This document shows positions 10,399-20,877 of a DNA stretch of 64,000 nt, piece by piece. This DNA comes from an uncultured Buttiauxella sp. (GTDB lineage: Bacteria > Pseudomonadota > Gammaproteobacteria > Enterobacterales > Enterobacteriaceae). Position 1 is the first letter of the stretch. Every line of letters begins with the position of its first letter. The notes under the pieces were generated by a model that was given only the letters and a program-made list of their open reading frames with translations, did not search any database and was not told where the DNA came from. Where the stretch lies: assembly GCA_946480445.1 (NCBI GenBank), contig CAMLJN010000002.1:124001-188000 (forward strand). Reading direction: 5' to 3'. The translations under genes were made by a program, and so were the position numbers.

Positions 10399-12057
10399 AT
10401 GTCTTCCGCTCGCCTGCAACAACAGTTCATCCGTCTCTGGCAGTGCTGCGACGGTAAGCCTCAGGAAACAACGCTCAACGATCTGGCTGAGCTGCTCAGC
10501 TGCTCGCGGCGACATATGCGTACGCTGCTCAACGCCATGCAGGAAAAGGGCTGGCTGAGCTGGAAGGCGGAGGCCGGACGCGGCAAGCGTTCTCAGCTGG
10601 CGTTTTTATATACCGGCCTTGCGCTCCAGCAGCAGCGGGCCGAGGATCTTCTTGAGCAGGATCGCATCGATCAGCTGGTGCAGATCGTCGGCGATAAAGC
10701 GGCGGTGCGGCAAATGCTGATCTCGCATCTCGGGCGGACTTTCCGCCAGGGGCGCCACATTCTGCGCGTACTCTATTACCGCCCGCTGCTGAACCTGCTT
10801 CCCGGCTCCGCGCTGCGCCGTTCAGAAACGCATATTGTCCGGCAGATATTCAGCGGGCTTACGCGCATAAATGAGGAAAATGGGGAACTGGAAGCGGATA
10901 TAGCCCACCACTGGCAATTGATTTCCCCTTTACACTGGCGGTTTTTCCTCCGCCCCGGCATCCATTTCCACCACGGCCGCGAGCTGGATATGCTCGACGT
11001 GATGACCTCCCTGCAGCGCATTAACCGCCTGCCGCTGTACGCGCACATCAGCCAGATTACCTCGCCCACGGCCTGGACGCTGGATATTCATCTTTCACAG
11101 CCGGATCGCTGGCTGCCGTGGCTGCTCGGCAGCGTCAATGCCATGATCCTGCCGCGCGAGTGGCAAACGCTGGATCAATTCGCCCGCCAGCCCGTCGGCA
11201 CCGGCCCCTACTCCGTGGTGCGCAACAACAATAATCAGCTGAAGATCCAGGCGTACGACGACTACTTTGGCTACCGGGCGCTGATTGATGAGGTAAATTT
11301 CTGGGTGCTGCCGGAGATCGGCGAGGAAGTCAGCTGTGCCGTCCAGCTTCAGGGGATGCCGCACAGCGAAAAGGCCGTAGAAAGCCGCCTGGAAGAAGGC
11401 TGCTACTATCTGCTGTTCGACAGCCGCTCATCCCGGGGTAGCCACGATGGGGTACGCGAATGGCTCAGCCATGCGCTGGCCCCCATTCATCTGCTTTATG
11501 GTGCAGGGGAGCAAAATCAGCAGTACTGGTTCCCGGCTTACGGTTTGCTGCCGCGCTGGCACCACACCACCCCGCAGCCCGCAGGCGAGAAGCCTGCCGG
11601 GCTTGAAACCATTACCCTGACCTTCTATCGCGATCACGTAGAACATCGGGTAATAAGCAATATTATGGTCAAACTGCTCGCCGCTCATGGCGTCCGCCTG
11701 GAAGTACAGGAGGTCAGCTACGAAGAGTGGCACCAGGGCGAAATAGTCAGCGACATCTGGTTAAACAGCGCCAATTTCACTCTGCCGCTGGATTTTTCGC
11801 TTTTCGCCCATCTCTACGAAGTGCCGCTGGTCCAAAAGTGCATCAATATTGACTGGGAAACGGCTACCCGCCGCTGGCATGAAGGTGAGCTGTCCCTCCC
11901 GGAATGGTGCCAGCAGCGCGTTGAAAATAATGATATTTTGCCGCTTATTCACCACTGGCTACGCATTGAAGGCCAGCGCAGCATGCGCGGCGTAAGGATG
12001 AACACCCTCGGCTGGTTTGACTTTAAATCCGCCTGGTTTGCCCCGCCGGAACCATAG
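10399..12057 (+). CDS. sgrR: SgrR, transcriptional activator of sgrS
   Basis: At 552 residues it is close to E. coli SgrR (551). The N-terminal winged-helix domain (about 1-115, with [15 protein letters not shown]) binds DNA, and the rest is a solute-binding-protein-like domain (SBP_bac_5 type; [15 protein letters not shown] near 190) thought to sense a small ligand. It activates sgrS under sugar-phosphate stress. It is divergent from sgrS with 67 bp between the sgrS start site and the sgrR ATG. The C-terminus [15 protein letters not shown] is conserved. Confidence 0.96.
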   Translation: MSSARLQQQFIRLWQCCDGKPQETTLNDLAELLSCSRRHMRTLLNAMQEKGWLSWKAEAGRGKRSQLAFLYTGLALQQQRAEDLLEQDRIDQLVQIVGDKAAVRQMLISHLGRTFRQGRHILRVLYYRPLLNLLPGSALRRSETHIVRQIFSGLTRINEENGELEADIAHHWQLISPLHWRFFLRPGIHFHHGRELDMLDVMTSLQRINRLPLYAHISQITSPTAWTLDIHLSQPDRWLPWLLGSVNAMILPREWQTLDQFARQPVGTGPYSVVRNNNNQLKIQAYDDYFGYRALIDEVNFWVLPEIGEEVSCAVQLQGMPHSEKAVESRLEEGCYYLLFDSRSSRGSHDGVREWLSHALAPIHLLYGAGEQNQQYWFPAYGLLPRWHHTTPQPAGEKPAGLETITLTFYRDHVEHRVISNIMVKLLAAHGVRLEVQEVSYEEWHQGEIVSDIWLNSANFTLPLDFSLFAHLYEVPLVQKCINIDWETATRRWHEGELSLPEWCQQRVENNDILPLIHHWLRIEGQRSMRGVRMNTLGWFDFKSAWFAPPEP

Positions 12058-12083
12058 CGCTTCCGAATCATTCACAGAATCAT

Positions 12084-12089
12084 TACAAT
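12084..12089 (+). promoter_or_regulatory. Likely -10 of the thiBPQ promoter
   Basis: TACAAT (12084-12089) lies just upstream of the riboswitch aptamer. A -35 with 17-bp spacing would be TTCCGA (12061-12066), a weak match. Confidence 0.45.
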
Positions 12090-12096
12090 GAAGCGT

Positions 12097-12229
12097 TCTC
12101 AACGGGGTGCCAGGACAGTTGTCCGAGCTGAGATAATACCCGTCGAACCTGATCCGGATAACGCCGGCGAAGGGATTTGAGGCTTATCGCTCAAAGTCCT
12201 TTGCCACCCCTAATTTAAGAGGTGCAAAG
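12097..12229 (+). promoter_or_regulatory. TPP riboswitch (THI element) of thiBPQ
   Basis: All hallmark segments are present: ACGGGGTGCC (12102-12111), GCTGAGATAATACCCG (12127-12142) and GAACCTGATCCGGATAACGC (12145-12164) through GAAGGGAT. P1 is CTCAA (12098-12102) with TTGAG (12177-12181). Downstream, CTTTGCCACC (12199-12208) can pair with GGTGCAAAG (12221-12229), which contains the Shine-Dalgarno and the first base of the GTG start codon. The arrangement predicts translational repression by thiamine pyrophosphate. In E. coli this leader is also listed as the RNA sroA. Confidence 0.92.
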
Positions 12230-13212
12230 TGTTCAAAAAATTTCTGCCGCTGCTGATACTCATTGCCGCGCCCGCTTTTGCCAGGCCCCTGCTCACCGTT
12301 TATACCTACGACTCCTTTGCCGCTGACTGGGGTCCTGGCCCCGCGGTAAAAAAAGCCTTTGAAGCTGATTGCCAGTGCGAGCTGAAGTTTGTCGCCCTGG
12401 AAGACGGCGTTTCACTGTTGAACCGTCTGCGTATGGAAGGCAGCAAAACCAAGGCCGACGTGGTGCTGGGTCTGGATAACAACCTTATTGAAGCCGCGTC
12501 CCAAACCAAACTCTTCGCACCGAGCGGGGTCGATACCCGCGGGCTAAATATCCCGGGCGGCTGGAAGAATGAGACCTTCGTGCCGTTTGACTACGGCTAT
12601 TTCGCTTTTGTTTACGACAAAAACAAACTGAAAAACCCGCCAAAGAGCCTGAAAGAGCTGGTCGAAAGCGACCAGAAATGGAAAGTGATCTACCAGGATC
12701 CGCGCACCAGCACGCCGGGGCTTGGCCTGCTGCTGTGGATGCAAAAAGTCTACGGCGACAAAGCGCCGCAGGCCTGGCAGAAACTGGCGGCCAAAACTGT
12801 CACCGTGACCAAGGGCTGGTCTGAGGCCTACGGTCTGTTCCTGAAAGGTGAAGGCGATCTGGTGCTGAGCTATACCACGTCCCCGGCCTACCATCTTATC
12901 GAAGAGAAGAAAGACAACTACGCCGCCGCCGATTTCAGCGAAGGACACTATCTGCAGGTTGAAGTGGCGGGCCGCGTGGCCAGCAGCAAACAGCCGGAGC
13001 TTGCTGAAAAATTCATGAAATTTATCACCTCGCCGGGTTTCCAGAACGCTATTCCCACCGGCAACTGGATGTACCCGGTCAGCGACGTGAAGCTGCCAGA
13101 AGGCTTTGACAGCATCAAAAAACCGCAAACCGCCCTGGCGTTCACGTCAAAAGAAGTTTCGGATCTTCGCGCAGGCTGGATTAGTGCATGGCTTCGCGCC
13201 GTCAGCCGCTGA
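12229..13212 (+). CDS. thiB: Thiamine/TPP-binding periplasmic protein
   Basis: Solute-binding component of the ThiBPQ importer for thiamine, thiamine phosphate and TPP. It has 327 residues, as in E. coli. The first 18 residues (MFKKFLPLLILIAAPAFA) form a Sec signal peptide. The mature protein begins RPLLTVYTYDSFAADWG and carries the ligand-region motifs DPRTSTPGLG and KGWSEAYGLFLKGE. The start is GTG (12229-12231), whose first base lies in the riboswitch sequestering hairpin. It overlaps thiP by 25 bp. Confidence 0.97.
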   Translation: MFKKFLPLLILIAAPAFARPLLTVYTYDSFAADWGPGPAVKKAFEADCQCELKFVALEDGVSLLNRLRMEGSKTKADVVLGLDNNLIEAASQTKLFAPSGVDTRGLNIPGGWKNETFVPFDYGYFAFVYDKNKLKNPPKSLKELVESDQKWKVIYQDPRTSTPGLGLLLWMQKVYGDKAPQAWQKLAAKTVTVTKGWSEAYGLFLKGEGDLVLSYTTSPAYHLIEEKKDNYAAADFSEGHYLQVEVAGRVASSKQPELAEKFMKFITSPGFQNAIPTGNWMYPVSDVKLPEGFDSIKKPQTALAFTSKEVSDLRAGWISAWLRAVSR

Positions 13213-14798
13213 TCCCCGGCTGGCTGCGTCCGGGGCTTTTCGCCGCTACGCTGGTGGTAGCGGTTGCCCTGGCCGCTTTCCTTGCGCTGTGGTTTAACGC
13301 GCCGCGCAGTGATATTCGGGCGCTGGTGCAGGACAGCTATCTGTGGCACGTCCTGCGCTTCTCGTTCTGGCAGGCGTTTCTTTCCGCCGTGCTTTCCGTC
13401 TGTCCGGCCATTTTCCTCGCCCGCGCGCTTTATCGCCGCCGCTTCCCAGGCCGTCTGGCGCTGCTGCGGCTGTGCGCCATGACGCTGGTGTTGCCGGTGC
13501 TGGTCGCCGTCTTCGGTATCCTGACCGTTTACGGACGGGTCGGCTGGCTGGCCTCGCTGAGCGCGTATCTCGGCTTCGAGTGGACCTTTTCGCCTTACGG
13601 TCTGCAGGGCATCCTGCTGGCGCACGTCTTCTTCAATATGCCGATGGCAACACGCCTGCTGCTACAGGCGCTGGAAAACATTCCCGGCGAACAGCGCCAG
13701 CTCGCCGCGCAGCTCGGTATGCAGGGCTGGCATTTCTTCCGACTGGTAGAATGGCCGTGGCTGCGCCGTCAGATCCTGCCCGCTGGCGCGCTGATTTTCA
13801 TGCTCTGCTTCGCAAGCTTTGCCACCGTGCTGTCGCTGGGCGGCGGCCCGCAGGCGACAACCATCGAGCTGGCAATATTCCAGGCGCTGAGTTACGACTA
13901 CGATCCCGCCCGTGCGGCCCTGCTGGCGCTGGTGCAGATGCTTTGCTGTCTGGGCCTGGTACTGCTGAGCCAGCGACTCAGTAAAGCCATTCCGGTGGGT
14001 GCAAACCAGCTTGAGGGCTGGCGCGACCCGCAGGATAATCTGCGCCGTAAGCTGTGCGACGGCACGTTAATCGCCCTCGCCTTACTGCTGCTGCTGCCTC
14101 CGCTGCTGGCGGTCATTATTGATGGCATCAATAGCGGATTCCGCGCCGTGGTGGCGCAGCCTGTAGTCTGGCAGGCGCTTTTCACTTCGCTGAGAATTGC
14201 CGTGGCCGCCGGAATTATCTGCGTAACGCTCACCATGATGCTGCTCTGGAGCTCCCGCGAGCTGCGGCTTCGTCATCGCGCCCTCGCAGGACAGGCAATG
14301 GAACTGAGCGGGATGCTGATCCTCGCCATGCCGGGCATTGTGCTGGCCACGGGCTTCTTCCTGCTGCTGAATAATACCGTCGGCCTGCCGCAGTCTGCCG
14401 ATGGCATCGTCATCTTCACCAACGCCTTAATGGCGATCCCTTACGCATTAAAAGTGCTGGAAAATCCTATGCTCGACGTCGCTGAACGCTATGGCAGGCT
14501 GTGTCAGTCGCTGGATATAACAGGGTTTCATCGCCTGCGCTTTATCGAACTGAAGGCCCTGAAGATCCCGCTGGCTCAGGCGCTCGCCTTTGCCTGCGTG
14601 CTGTCGATTGGCGATTTCGGCGTGGTAGCGCTGTTTGGCAATGATGATTTCCGCACGCTACCGTTTTATCTGTATCAACAAATTGGTTCTTATCGCAGCC
14701 AGGACGGGGCGGTAACCGCGCTGCTTCTGCTGCTACTGTGCTTCACTCTGTTCACCCTGATTGAAAAACTCCCGGGACGCCATGCTAACCCTGACTGA
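13188..14798 (+). CDS. thiP: Thiamine ABC transporter permease
   Basis: Fused double-length permease of 536 residues with about twelve membrane segments and two EAA-type cytoplasmic loops (around [18 protein letters not shown] and around [17 protein letters not shown]) that contact the ATPase. Begins [13 protein letters not shown] as in E. coli (MATRRQ). The start codon lies 25 bp inside thiB and the end overlaps thiQ by 17 bp, so the three genes are translationally coupled. Confidence 0.97.
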   Translation: MASRRQPLIPGWLRPGLFAATLVVAVALAAFLALWFNAPRSDIRALVQDSYLWHVLRFSFWQAFLSAVLSVCPAIFLARALYRRRFPGRLALLRLCAMTLVLPVLVAVFGILTVYGRVGWLASLSAYLGFEWTFSPYGLQGILLAHVFFNMPMATRLLLQALENIPGEQRQLAAQLGMQGWHFFRLVEWPWLRRQILPAGALIFMLCFASFATVLSLGGGPQATTIELAIFQALSYDYDPARAALLALVQMLCCLGLVLLSQRLSKAIPVGANQLEGWRDPQDNLRRKLCDGTLIALALLLLLPPLLAVIIDGINSGFRAVVAQPVVWQALFTSLRIAVAAGIICVTLTMMLLWSSRELRLRHRALAGQAMELSGMLILAMPGIVLATGFFLLLNNTVGLPQSADGIVIFTNALMAIPYALKVLENPMLDVAERYGRLCQSLDITGFHRLRFIELKALKIPLAQALAFACVLSIGDFGVVALFGNDDFRTLPFYLYQQIGSYRSQDGAVTALLLLLLCFTLFTLIEKLPGRHANPD

Positions 14799-15486
14799 TG
14801 TTACCTGGCTTTATCGCCATTTACCGATGCGCTTTTCACTCCAGGTCGCGCCCGGCGAACGTATTGCCGTGCTCGGGCCAAGCGGGGCGGGGAAAAGTAC
14901 CCTGTTAAACTTAATCGCAGGTTTTCTGGAACCGGCCAGCGGCGAGATCCTGCTTGCCGGGGAAAACCATACTCGCACCGCGCCAGCCCGGCGGCCCGTC
15001 TCTATGCTGTTTCAGGAAAATAATCTGTTCACGCACCTTCGCGTGCGGGATAACATCGGCCAGGGCATGAATCCAGGGCTTAAGCTCAATGAAGAGCAGC
15101 AGGATCGGTTAAAGACGATCGCCTCGCAAATGGCTATCGGCGATCTACTGGATCGCCTGCCGTCGCAGCTTTCCGGCGGCCAGCGTCAGCGAGTGGCCCT
15201 CGCCCGCTGCCTGGTGCGCAAGCAGCCCATTTTATTGCTTGATGAGCCTTTCTCAGCCTTAGATCCGGCGCTGCGTCAGGAAATGCTACAGCTGCTCGAC
15301 GATCTTTGCGCCCGGCAGCAGTTCACCCTGCTGATGGTTTCCCACAGCATTGAAGACGCGGCGCGTATCGCACCAAGAAGCCTGGTTGTGTCAGAGGGCC
15401 GCATCGCCTGGGATGGCGACACGGCAACCTTGATGAGAGGGGAAGCCAGCGCCTCGACGCTGTTGGGGATTAGCGGTCAGGCGTGA
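14782..15486 (+). CDS. thiQ: Thiamine ABC transporter ATP-binding protein
   Basis: ABC ATPase of 234 residues. Walker [10 protein letters not shown] is at 32-40, the signature LSGGQRQ at 130-136 and Walker B LLLDEP at 151-156. I chose the ATG at 14782 ([18 protein letters not shown]), which matches the E. coli N-terminus, over an in-frame ATG seven codons upstream. It overlaps thiP by 17 bp and, convergently, the 3' end of yabI by 10 bp. Confidence 0.96.
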   Translation: MLTLTDVTWLYRHLPMRFSLQVAPGERIAVLGPSGAGKSTLLNLIAGFLEPASGEILLAGENHTRTAPARRPVSMLFQENNLFTHLRVRDNIGQGMNPGLKLNEEQQDRLKTIASQMAIGDLLDRLPSQLSGGQRQRVALARCLVRKQPILLLDEPFSALDPALRQEMLQLLDDLCARQQFTLLMVSHSIEDAARIAPRSLVVSEGRIAWDGDTATLMRGEASASTLLGISGQA

Positions 15487-16250
15487 CCGGTCACTACCTT
15501 CCAGAGAATCTTCAGATAAACGGGCATTAACGGGTGCATTTGTAGCGCGACAAAACTTCCGACCGCTACTGCCAGCGTCACAGGCGCAAGCCAGTGCAGA
15601 CGTCCGCGCGGCAGGTAACGCGTGAGTTTGTCGCTCCCGGACTTGCCGCTGCGCCACCAGCGCCAGCAAAGCCACGCCGCCAGCCAGACCAACAGCGCCA
15701 CGCCCAGCAACAGCCATTTAAAGCTACCGCTTTGCATATCCGCCGGAATATCAATGGCCGCCCCGGCCAGAATACCGGGCAAAAAATAGAGCGGCGGCCA
15801 GAGCAGACAGCCGAGAATATTCGGCGCAATAAACTTAGCCAGCGGCAGATCCAGCATACCCGCGACCATCGGCACCAGCGGGCGCGTAGGGCCGACAAAA
15901 CGCCCCACAAGGATGGTGAACATACTGTGTTTATGCAGCGCATGTTCCGTTTTATCGAGCAGCGCCTTGTTTTTCTTCATAAACGACCAGCGGTGCAGAG
16001 GGCCTTTGAAACGGCGCCCCAGCCAGAACGACAGCCAGTCTCCCAGCAGACAGCCGACGATCCCCGCAAGCCAGGCCTGATAAAAATCAACCTGCCCACC
16101 GCCAATCAACGCCCCCAGCCCCGCCATCATCACCGTACCCGGCAGGATCAGGCCGACCAGCGCCAGCGATTCGAAAAAGGCCACCAGCATCACCGCGATA
16201 AGCGAATACGCCACTGACTGTGTAATAAAGTGTTCCAGCAAAGCTTCCAT
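15477..16250 (-). CDS. yabI: DedA-family inner-membrane protein YabI
   Basis: 257 residues with about five or six hydrophobic segments. DedA hallmarks are present: the GxxxPG-like segment [12 protein letters not shown], and the [14 protein letters not shown] motif with its conserved GR and proline residues. DedA proteins are implicated in lipid carrier or phospholipid translocation, and the exact substrate of YabI is not settled. I chose the ATG at 16250 ([12 protein letters not shown]), which matches the E. coli start; the frame extends 19 codons further upstream without similarity. Its last codons overlap the end of thiQ. Confidence 0.93.
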   Translation of the reverse strand: MEALLEHFITQSVAYSLIAVMLVAFFESLALVGLILPGTVMMAGLGALIGGGQVDFYQAWLAGIVGCLLGDWLSFWLGRRFKGPLHRWSFMKKNKALLDKTEHALHKHSMFTILVGRFVGPTRPLVPMVAGMLDLPLAKFIAPNILGCLLWPPLYFLPGILAGAAIDIPADMQSGSFKWLLLGVALLVWLAAWLCWRWWRSGKSGSDKLTRYLPRGRLHWLAPVTLAVAVGSFVALQMHPLMPVYLKILWKVVTGHA

Positions 16251-16367
16251 AGAGCATCCGTCGAGAAACGAGTGGGCGATTCTCCCGAGTGGGTCGGTGG
16301 TCGTCAAGCCATCATTTGTATGGATATGTAGGCCGCAGACGCGTCGGCAACGCTTTAAGAATAGCCG

Positions 16368-17213
16368 CTATTCACACCCGGCACGAAACTCGCTCGGGCT
16401 TGCCCCGGTACACTTCTTAAACACGCGTGAAAAGTAGAGCTGATCTTCAAATCCCACGTTGCGCCCGACGCTTGCGATCGGCATACGCGTGGTGCTGAGC
16501 AGCAGCTTCGCCTGGCTGATGCGCTGATCTTCCCGCCAGCTCAGGACGCTGACGCCAAGCTGCTGACGGAACAGATGAGAGAGCCTGGAGGGCGACAGGC
16601 AAACATGCTGCGCCACGCCCGCAATGTCGAACTGGCTGTCGGCAAGGTGGTCGCTGATATACTGGCAGGCATCGCGCACGCGGTTATCCAGCGGTGGGTT
16701 CAGCGAAGCGCTCAGCACCTCCATACGCCGGAGCAAAAGCTGCTCCAGTAGGTTGATCGCCAGCAGCTCAGCGTAGCGTCCCTGAGCCTGCCCGGCATCA
16801 ATAATCTGTTGAAAAAGCTGAGAAAATCCAGCCTGACTGGCCTCATCAGGACGATAGAACCCCGTCTGTGCAAAAATAGGTTCCCAGTTCAGCCACTCCT
16901 GCCAGTAGGCACGCGGGCGGAAGTAAACCCACTGGTGATACCACTCTTTGCTCTCCAGCGAGCGTCCGTAATGATGCACTTCACCCGGCGGGAACAGCAG
17001 CATATCGCCCGGACGGCAGACATAGCTTTTGCCCTGGTTATTGATAACGCCTTCGCCGCGCACGGTGAGATTAAGGATGTAGCCCTTCATACCCAGCGGC
17101 CGGTCGATAAAGAAATCGAGCGGGCCATCGGCTTCAATTGGCGTCAATCCTGCCACAAGGTGAGCATTGAAAGAGTAGCCGGGTAACAGGGGATCGTTTT
17201 GCAGTTCAGGCAT
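16368..17213 (-). CDS. araC: Arabinose operon regulator AraC
   Basis: 281 residues: an N-terminal arm and cupin arabinose-binding and dimerisation domain (about 10-170, [19 protein letters not shown]) and a C-terminal pair of helix-turn-helix motifs (about 175-281, [19 protein letters not shown] and [19 protein letters not shown]). It represses its own promoter and araBAD without arabinose by DNA looping and activates araBAD with arabinose. The start is the ATG at 17213 ([10 protein letters not shown]), aligned with E. coli MAEAQNDPLL; a TTG two codons upstream is less likely. It ends at FRAGCE and lacks the 11-residue tail of E. coli AraC. Confidence 0.97.
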   Translation of the reverse strand: MPELQNDPLLPGYSFNAHLVAGLTPIEADGPLDFFIDRPLGMKGYILNLTVRGEGVINNQGKSYVCRPGDMLLFPPGEVHHYGRSLESKEWYHQWVYFRPRAYWQEWLNWEPIFAQTGFYRPDEASQAGFSQLFQQIIDAGQAQGRYAELLAINLLEQLLLRRMEVLSASLNPPLDNRVRDACQYISDHLADSQFDIAGVAQHVCLSPSRLSHLFRQQLGVSVLSWREDQRISQAKLLLSTTRMPIASVGRNVGFEDQLYFSRVFKKCTGASPSEFRAGCE

Positions 17214-17243
17214 GATCAAGCTCGCTCTTAAAAGGAATTAACA

Positions 17244-17260
17244 GAAACCATTTGTCCATA
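17244..17260. promoter_or_regulatory. araO2 operator
   Basis: GAAACCATTTGTCCATA differs by one base from the E. coli araO2 half-site as I remember it. It lies in the araC leader, 212 bp from araI1 measured start to start, close to the about 210-bp looping distance of the E. coli system. Confidence 0.75.
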
Positions 17261-17384
17261 TGCTCACCCCACCTCGCCGCGTTCCCCCTGACCTTACAAC
17301 ACAGAGGCTGATTTTGATCTTAAAGCCGCGCTCTGTAAGAGACTTCGCTTTTCAAACGGGGATCTACCGCTTTTGCAGCGACAA

Positions 17385-17426
17385 CCAAAGTGTCTATAAC
17401 CGCGGCAGAAATGTCCACATCGAATA
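17385..17426 (-). promoter_or_regulatory. araC promoter pC with overlapping araO1
   Basis: On the reverse strand TGGACA (17417-17412) and GACACT (17394-17389) are separated by 17 bp and match the E. coli pC elements. The same stretch on the forward strand (CCAAAGTGTCTATAACCGCG and on to 17426) aligns with E. coli araO1, so AraC binding here would autoregulate araC. Confidence 0.65.
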
Positions 17427-17445
17427 TTTGCGGGGCGTCACATTT
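17424..17445. promoter_or_regulatory. CRP-cAMP site between pC and P_BAD
   Basis: TTTGC (17427-17431), six bases, then TCACA (17438-17442) matches the TGTGA-N6-TCACA pattern with a perfect right half. Position relative to araI1 is as in E. coli araBAD, where CRP helps open the repression loop. Confidence 0.7.
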
Positions 17446-17455
17446 CCCGCGCCCC

Positions 17456-17519
17456 TAGCCATTTTATCCATAACTACAGCGATTACGCCCTGACTCTTTT
17501 TTGCTGCAAAACCTACTGT
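17456..17519 (+). promoter_or_regulatory. araI1-araI2 and the araBAD promoter
   Basis: araI1 is TAGCCATTTTATCCATA (17456-17472), nearly identical to E. coli. After 4 bp comes the weaker half-site araI2, CAGCGATTACGCCCTGA (17477-17493). It overlaps a -35 CTGACT (17490-17495), which is separated by 18 bp from the -10 TACTGT (17514-17519). araB starts 34 bp downstream. Arabinose-bound AraC on I1-I2 is expected to recruit polymerase. Confidence 0.85.
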
Positions 17520-17553
17520 TGCTGCATGAGCCATTCTGTCCGGGAGTAGAAAA

Positions 17554-19260
17554 ATGTCGATTGCGCTGGGCCTCGATTTTGGCAGCGATTCCGTACGTGC
17601 CTTAGCCGTGGATTGTGAAAATGGAGCCGAACTGGCCACCAGCGTGGAATGGTATCCCCGCTGGCAGGAAGGCCGATACTGCGATGCCGCCCGCAACCAG
17701 TTCCGCCACCACCCGCGGGACTACATTGAGTCGATGGAGCGGGCACTGAAAACCGTGCTGGCCGAACTGACCGCGCCGCAGCGTGCCACCATTTGTGGCA
17801 TCGGCGTGGACAGTACCGGTTCCACCCCCGCCCCGATTGACGCCAACGGAAACGTGCTGGCGCTCAATCCTGACTTTGCCGACAACCCGAACGCCATGTT
17901 CGTGCTGTGGAAAGATCATACCTCGGTAGAAGAAGCCGAAGCCATTACCCACCTGTGCCACCGGCCGGGTAACCACGATTATTCCCGCTACATTGGCGGT
18001 ATTTATTCCAGCGAATGGTTCTGGGCCAAAATCCTGCATGTGACCCGCGCGGATGCCCAGGTTGCCCGGGCGGCGGCTTCCTGGATTGAGCTGTGCGACT
18101 GGGTACCCGCCCTGCTTTCCGGCACTACCCGCCCGCAGGACATTCGTCGCGGGCGCTGTAGTGCCGGGCATAAATCGCTCTGGCATGAAGACTGGGGCGG
18201 CCTGCCTCCGGCAAGTTTCTTTGACGAGCTTGATCCGCTGCTCAACCAGCATCTTGCTTACCCGATGTTCAGCGAAACCTGGACGGCAGATATTCCGGTC
18301 GGCAACCTTTGTGAAGAATGGGCGCAGCGACTGGGCCTGCCGCAAAGCGTGGTGATTTCCGGCGGCGCGTTTGACTGCCATATGGGTGCCGTCGGGGCCG
18401 GTGCGCAGCCGAATACGCTGGTGAAGGTCATCGGGACTTCGACCTGCGATATTTTGCTTGCCGATAAACCGACCGTAGGCGAGCGCGCCGTGAAAGGCAT
18501 CTGCGGGCAAGTGGACGGCAGCGTGGTACCGGGTTTTATCGGTCTTGAAGCCGGTCAGTCCGCCTTCGGCGATATTTACGCCTGGTTTGAACGCGTGCTT
18601 GGCTGGCCGCTGGAACAGCTCGCCCAGCAGCATCCTGAACTGCGCAGCCAGATTAGCGCCAGCAGGAAACAGCTTCTGCCCGCGCTTACCGCAGCCTGGG
18701 CCGCCAACCCCTCCCTTGACCACCTGCCGGTCGTGCTCGACTGGTTCAACGGCCGCCGCACGCCAGACGCCAACCAGCGCCTGAAAGGGGTGATCACCGA
18801 TCTGAACCTCGCCACCGACGCCCCGGCTCTCTTTGGCGGGCTGATTGCCGCCACCGCCTTCGGTGCACGCGCCATCATGGAGTGCTTCACGAGCCAGGGC
18901 ATTCCCGTCACCAACGTCATGGCGCTGGGCGGCATCGCGCGTAAATCGCCGGTCATCATGCAGGTGTGCTGCGACGTGCTCAACCGCCCGCTGCAAATCG
19001 TCGCCTCCGATCAGTGCTGCGCCCTTGGCGCGGCCATTTTTGCCGCCGTGGCAGCAGGCCAGCACGCGGACATCGCCAGCGCGCAGCAGGTTATGGCCAG
19101 CCAAATCGAAAACACCCTACAGCCTCTTCCTCAGCGCGCTGAACGTTTTGAACAGCTCTATCGCCGCTACCAGCAGTGGGCGCTGAGCGCTGAACAACAT
19201 TATCTCCCGACAGCCTCTGTCGCGGCGGCTGACGCCGACCGGGCTGCGATGACCCATTAA
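17554..19260 (+). CDS. araB: L-ribulokinase
   Basis: Phosphorylates L-ribulose to L-ribulose 5-phosphate, second step of L-arabinose catabolism. FGGY-family kinase of 568 residues (E. coli 566). N-terminal [15 protein letters not shown] (6-20) and the conserved [21 protein letters not shown] and [11 protein letters not shown] regions of the kinase fold are present. The start ATG at 17554 lies after GGGAG. First gene of araBAD; araA follows after 10 bp. Confidence 0.98.
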   Translation: MSIALGLDFGSDSVRALAVDCENGAELATSVEWYPRWQEGRYCDAARNQFRHHPRDYIESMERALKTVLAELTAPQRATICGIGVDSTGSTPAPIDANGNVLALNPDFADNPNAMFVLWKDHTSVEEAEAITHLCHRPGNHDYSRYIGGIYSSEWFWAKILHVTRADAQVARAAASWIELCDWVPALLSGTTRPQDIRRGRCSAGHKSLWHEDWGGLPPASFFDELDPLLNQHLAYPMFSETWTADIPVGNLCEEWAQRLGLPQSVVISGGAFDCHMGAVGAGAQPNTLVKVIGTSTCDILLADKPTVGERAVKGICGQVDGSVVPGFIGLEAGQSAFGDIYAWFERVLGWPLEQLAQQHPELRSQISASRKQLLPALTAAWAANPSLDHLPVVLDWFNGRRTPDANQRLKGVITDLNLATDAPALFGGLIAATAFGARAIMECFTSQGIPVTNVMALGGIARKSPVIMQVCCDVLNRPLQIVASDQCCALGAAIFAAVAAGQHADIASAQQVMASQIENTLQPLPQRAERFEQLYRRYQQWALSAEQHYLPTASVAAADADRAAMTH

Positions 19261-19270
19261 GGACATTACG

Positions 19271-20773
19271 ATGACTATTTTTGAACAGTACGAAGTGTGG
19301 TTTGTGATTGGCAGCCAGCACCTTTACGGCCCGGAAACGCTGCGCCAGGTGACGCAGAATGCGGAACAGGTCGTCAACGCGCTGAATAAAGAGGCTAAGC
19401 TGCCGTGCAAGCTTGTTCTCAAGCCGCTCGGCACCACGCCGGACGAAATCACAGCGATTTGCCGGGACGCCAGCTATAACAATCAGTGCGCGGGTCTGGT
19501 GGTATGGCTGCACACTTTCTCACCGGCAAAAATGTGGATCAACGGGCTGAGCATTCTCACCAAGCCGCTGCTGCAACTCCATACCCAGTTCAATGCCCAG
19601 ATCCCGTGGGGCAGCATTGATATGGACTTTATGAACCTGAACCAGACCGCCCACGGCGGCCGCGAGTTTGGTTTTATCGGCGCACGTATGCGCCAGCAGC
19701 ATACGGTAGTGACGGGCCACTGGCAGGATCAGCTGGTGCATCAGCGCATTGGCGCGTGGATGCGTCAGGCCGTTTCTAAACAGGATACCCGTCAGCTAAA
19801 AGTGGTGCGCTTTGGCGATAACATGCGGGAAGTCGCAGTGACCGACGGCGATAAAGTTGCCGCACAGATGAAATTTGGCTTTTCGGTGAATACCTGGGCG
19901 GTTGGCGATTTGGTCGCGGTAGTGAACGCCATCAGCGAAGGCGATGTGAACGCTCTGGTCGACGAATATGAAAGCAGCTATCGCCTGAGTGCTGCGGCGC
20001 AGGTCAACGGTGATAAGCGCCAGAACGTACTGGATGCCGCGCGCATCGAGCTGGGAATGAAAAAATTCCTGCAGGATGGCGGCTTCCACGCCTTTACCAC
20101 CACCTTTGAAGATTTGCACGGTCTTAAGCAGCTGCCGGGGCTGGCTGTACAGCGCCTGATGCAGCAGGGCTACGGCTTTGCGGGAGAAGGCGACTGGAAA
20201 ACCGCCGCCCTGCTTCGCATTATGAAAGTGATGTCGAGCGGCCTGCCCGGCGGCACCTCCTTTATGGAGGATTACACCTACAACTTCGAAGACGGCAACG
20301 ACATGGTGCTCGGTTCGCACATGCTGGAAGTTTGTCCGTCGATCGCCACGGCCGAAAAACCGCTGCTCGATGTGCAATACCTGGGCATCGGTGGCAAAGC
20401 GGATCCCGCGCGTCTGATCTTCTCGACCAAAACAGGCCCGGCGGTGAACGCCAGCCTGATCGATCTGGGCGATCGCTTCCGCCTGCTGGTGAACTGTGTG
20501 GACGCGGTGGAAACGCCGCATCAGCTGCCCAGGCTGCCCGTAGCCAACGCGCTGTGGAAAGCGCAGCCCGACCTGCCGACCGCCTCCGAAGCCTGGATTC
20601 TGGCCGGTGGCGCGCACCATACCGTCTTCAGCCAGTCCCTGACGCTTGACGATATGCGTACCTTCGCCGAGCTGCACGGCATAGAGATAAGCGTAATCGA
20701 CAATGAAACACGCCTGCCGGCGTTCAAGGATGCCCTGCGCTGGAACGAGGTGTATTACGGCTTCAGGCGTTAA
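19271..20773 (+). CDS. araA: L-arabinose isomerase
   Basis: Converts L-arabinose to L-ribulose. 500 residues, as in E. coli. The four metal/catalytic residues are in their expected places: E306 (GFAGEGDW), E333 (SFMEDY), H350 (LGSHMLE) and H450 (GGAHHTVF). Second gene of araBAD. It is separated from araD by a 104-bp spacer with two strong hairpins, which may lower araD expression or stabilise mRNA segments. Confidence 0.98.
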   Translation: MTIFEQYEVWFVIGSQHLYGPETLRQVTQNAEQVVNALNKEAKLPCKLVLKPLGTTPDEITAICRDASYNNQCAGLVVWLHTFSPAKMWINGLSILTKPLLQLHTQFNAQIPWGSIDMDFMNLNQTAHGGREFGFIGARMRQQHTVVTGHWQDQLVHQRIGAWMRQAVSKQDTRQLKVVRFGDNMREVAVTDGDKVAAQMKFGFSVNTWAVGDLVAVVNAISEGDVNALVDEYESSYRLSAAAQVNGDKRQNVLDAARIELGMKKFLQDGGFHAFTTTFEDLHGLKQLPGLAVQRLMQQGYGFAGEGDWKTAALLRIMKVMSSGLPGGTSFMEDYTYNFEDGNDMVLGSHMLEVCPSIATAEKPLLDVQYLGIGGKADPARLIFSTKTGPAVNASLIDLGDRFRLLVNCVDAVETPHQLPRLPVANALWKAQPDLPTASEAWILAGGAHHTVFSQSLTLDDMRTFAELHGIEISVIDNETRLPAFKDALRWNEVYYGFRR

Positions 20774-20783
20774 CTCTTTTCCC

Positions 20784-20857
20784 TTCACCCTGTCTCCTTA
20801 AAGGGGACAGGGTGAAAACCGCACGACCCCCTCTCCCTTACAGGAGAGGGTTGGGGT
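20784..20857. repeat. Two GC-rich hairpins between araA and araD
   Basis: Hairpin one pairs TTCACCCTGTC (20784-20794) with GACAGGGTGAA (20806-20816), a perfect 11-bp stem. Hairpin two pairs CCCTCTCC (20829-20836) with GGAGAGGG (20843-20850), flanked by ACCCC and GGGGT. The CCCTCTCC/GGAGAGGG type is commonly scattered between enterobacterial genes. No U tract follows either stem. Confidence 0.7.
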
Positions 20858-20877
20858 AAAAATTTCCGGAGCACACT

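Noticed and set aside
13343-13984. 213-codon second forward frame inside thiP
   Set aside because: Alanine/arginine-rich out-of-frame translation of a membrane protein gene.
17602-19104. Reverse-strand frame of 500 codons opposite araB
   Set aside because: Shadow of araB in a GC-rich gene; composition is glycine/arginine-rich with no motif.
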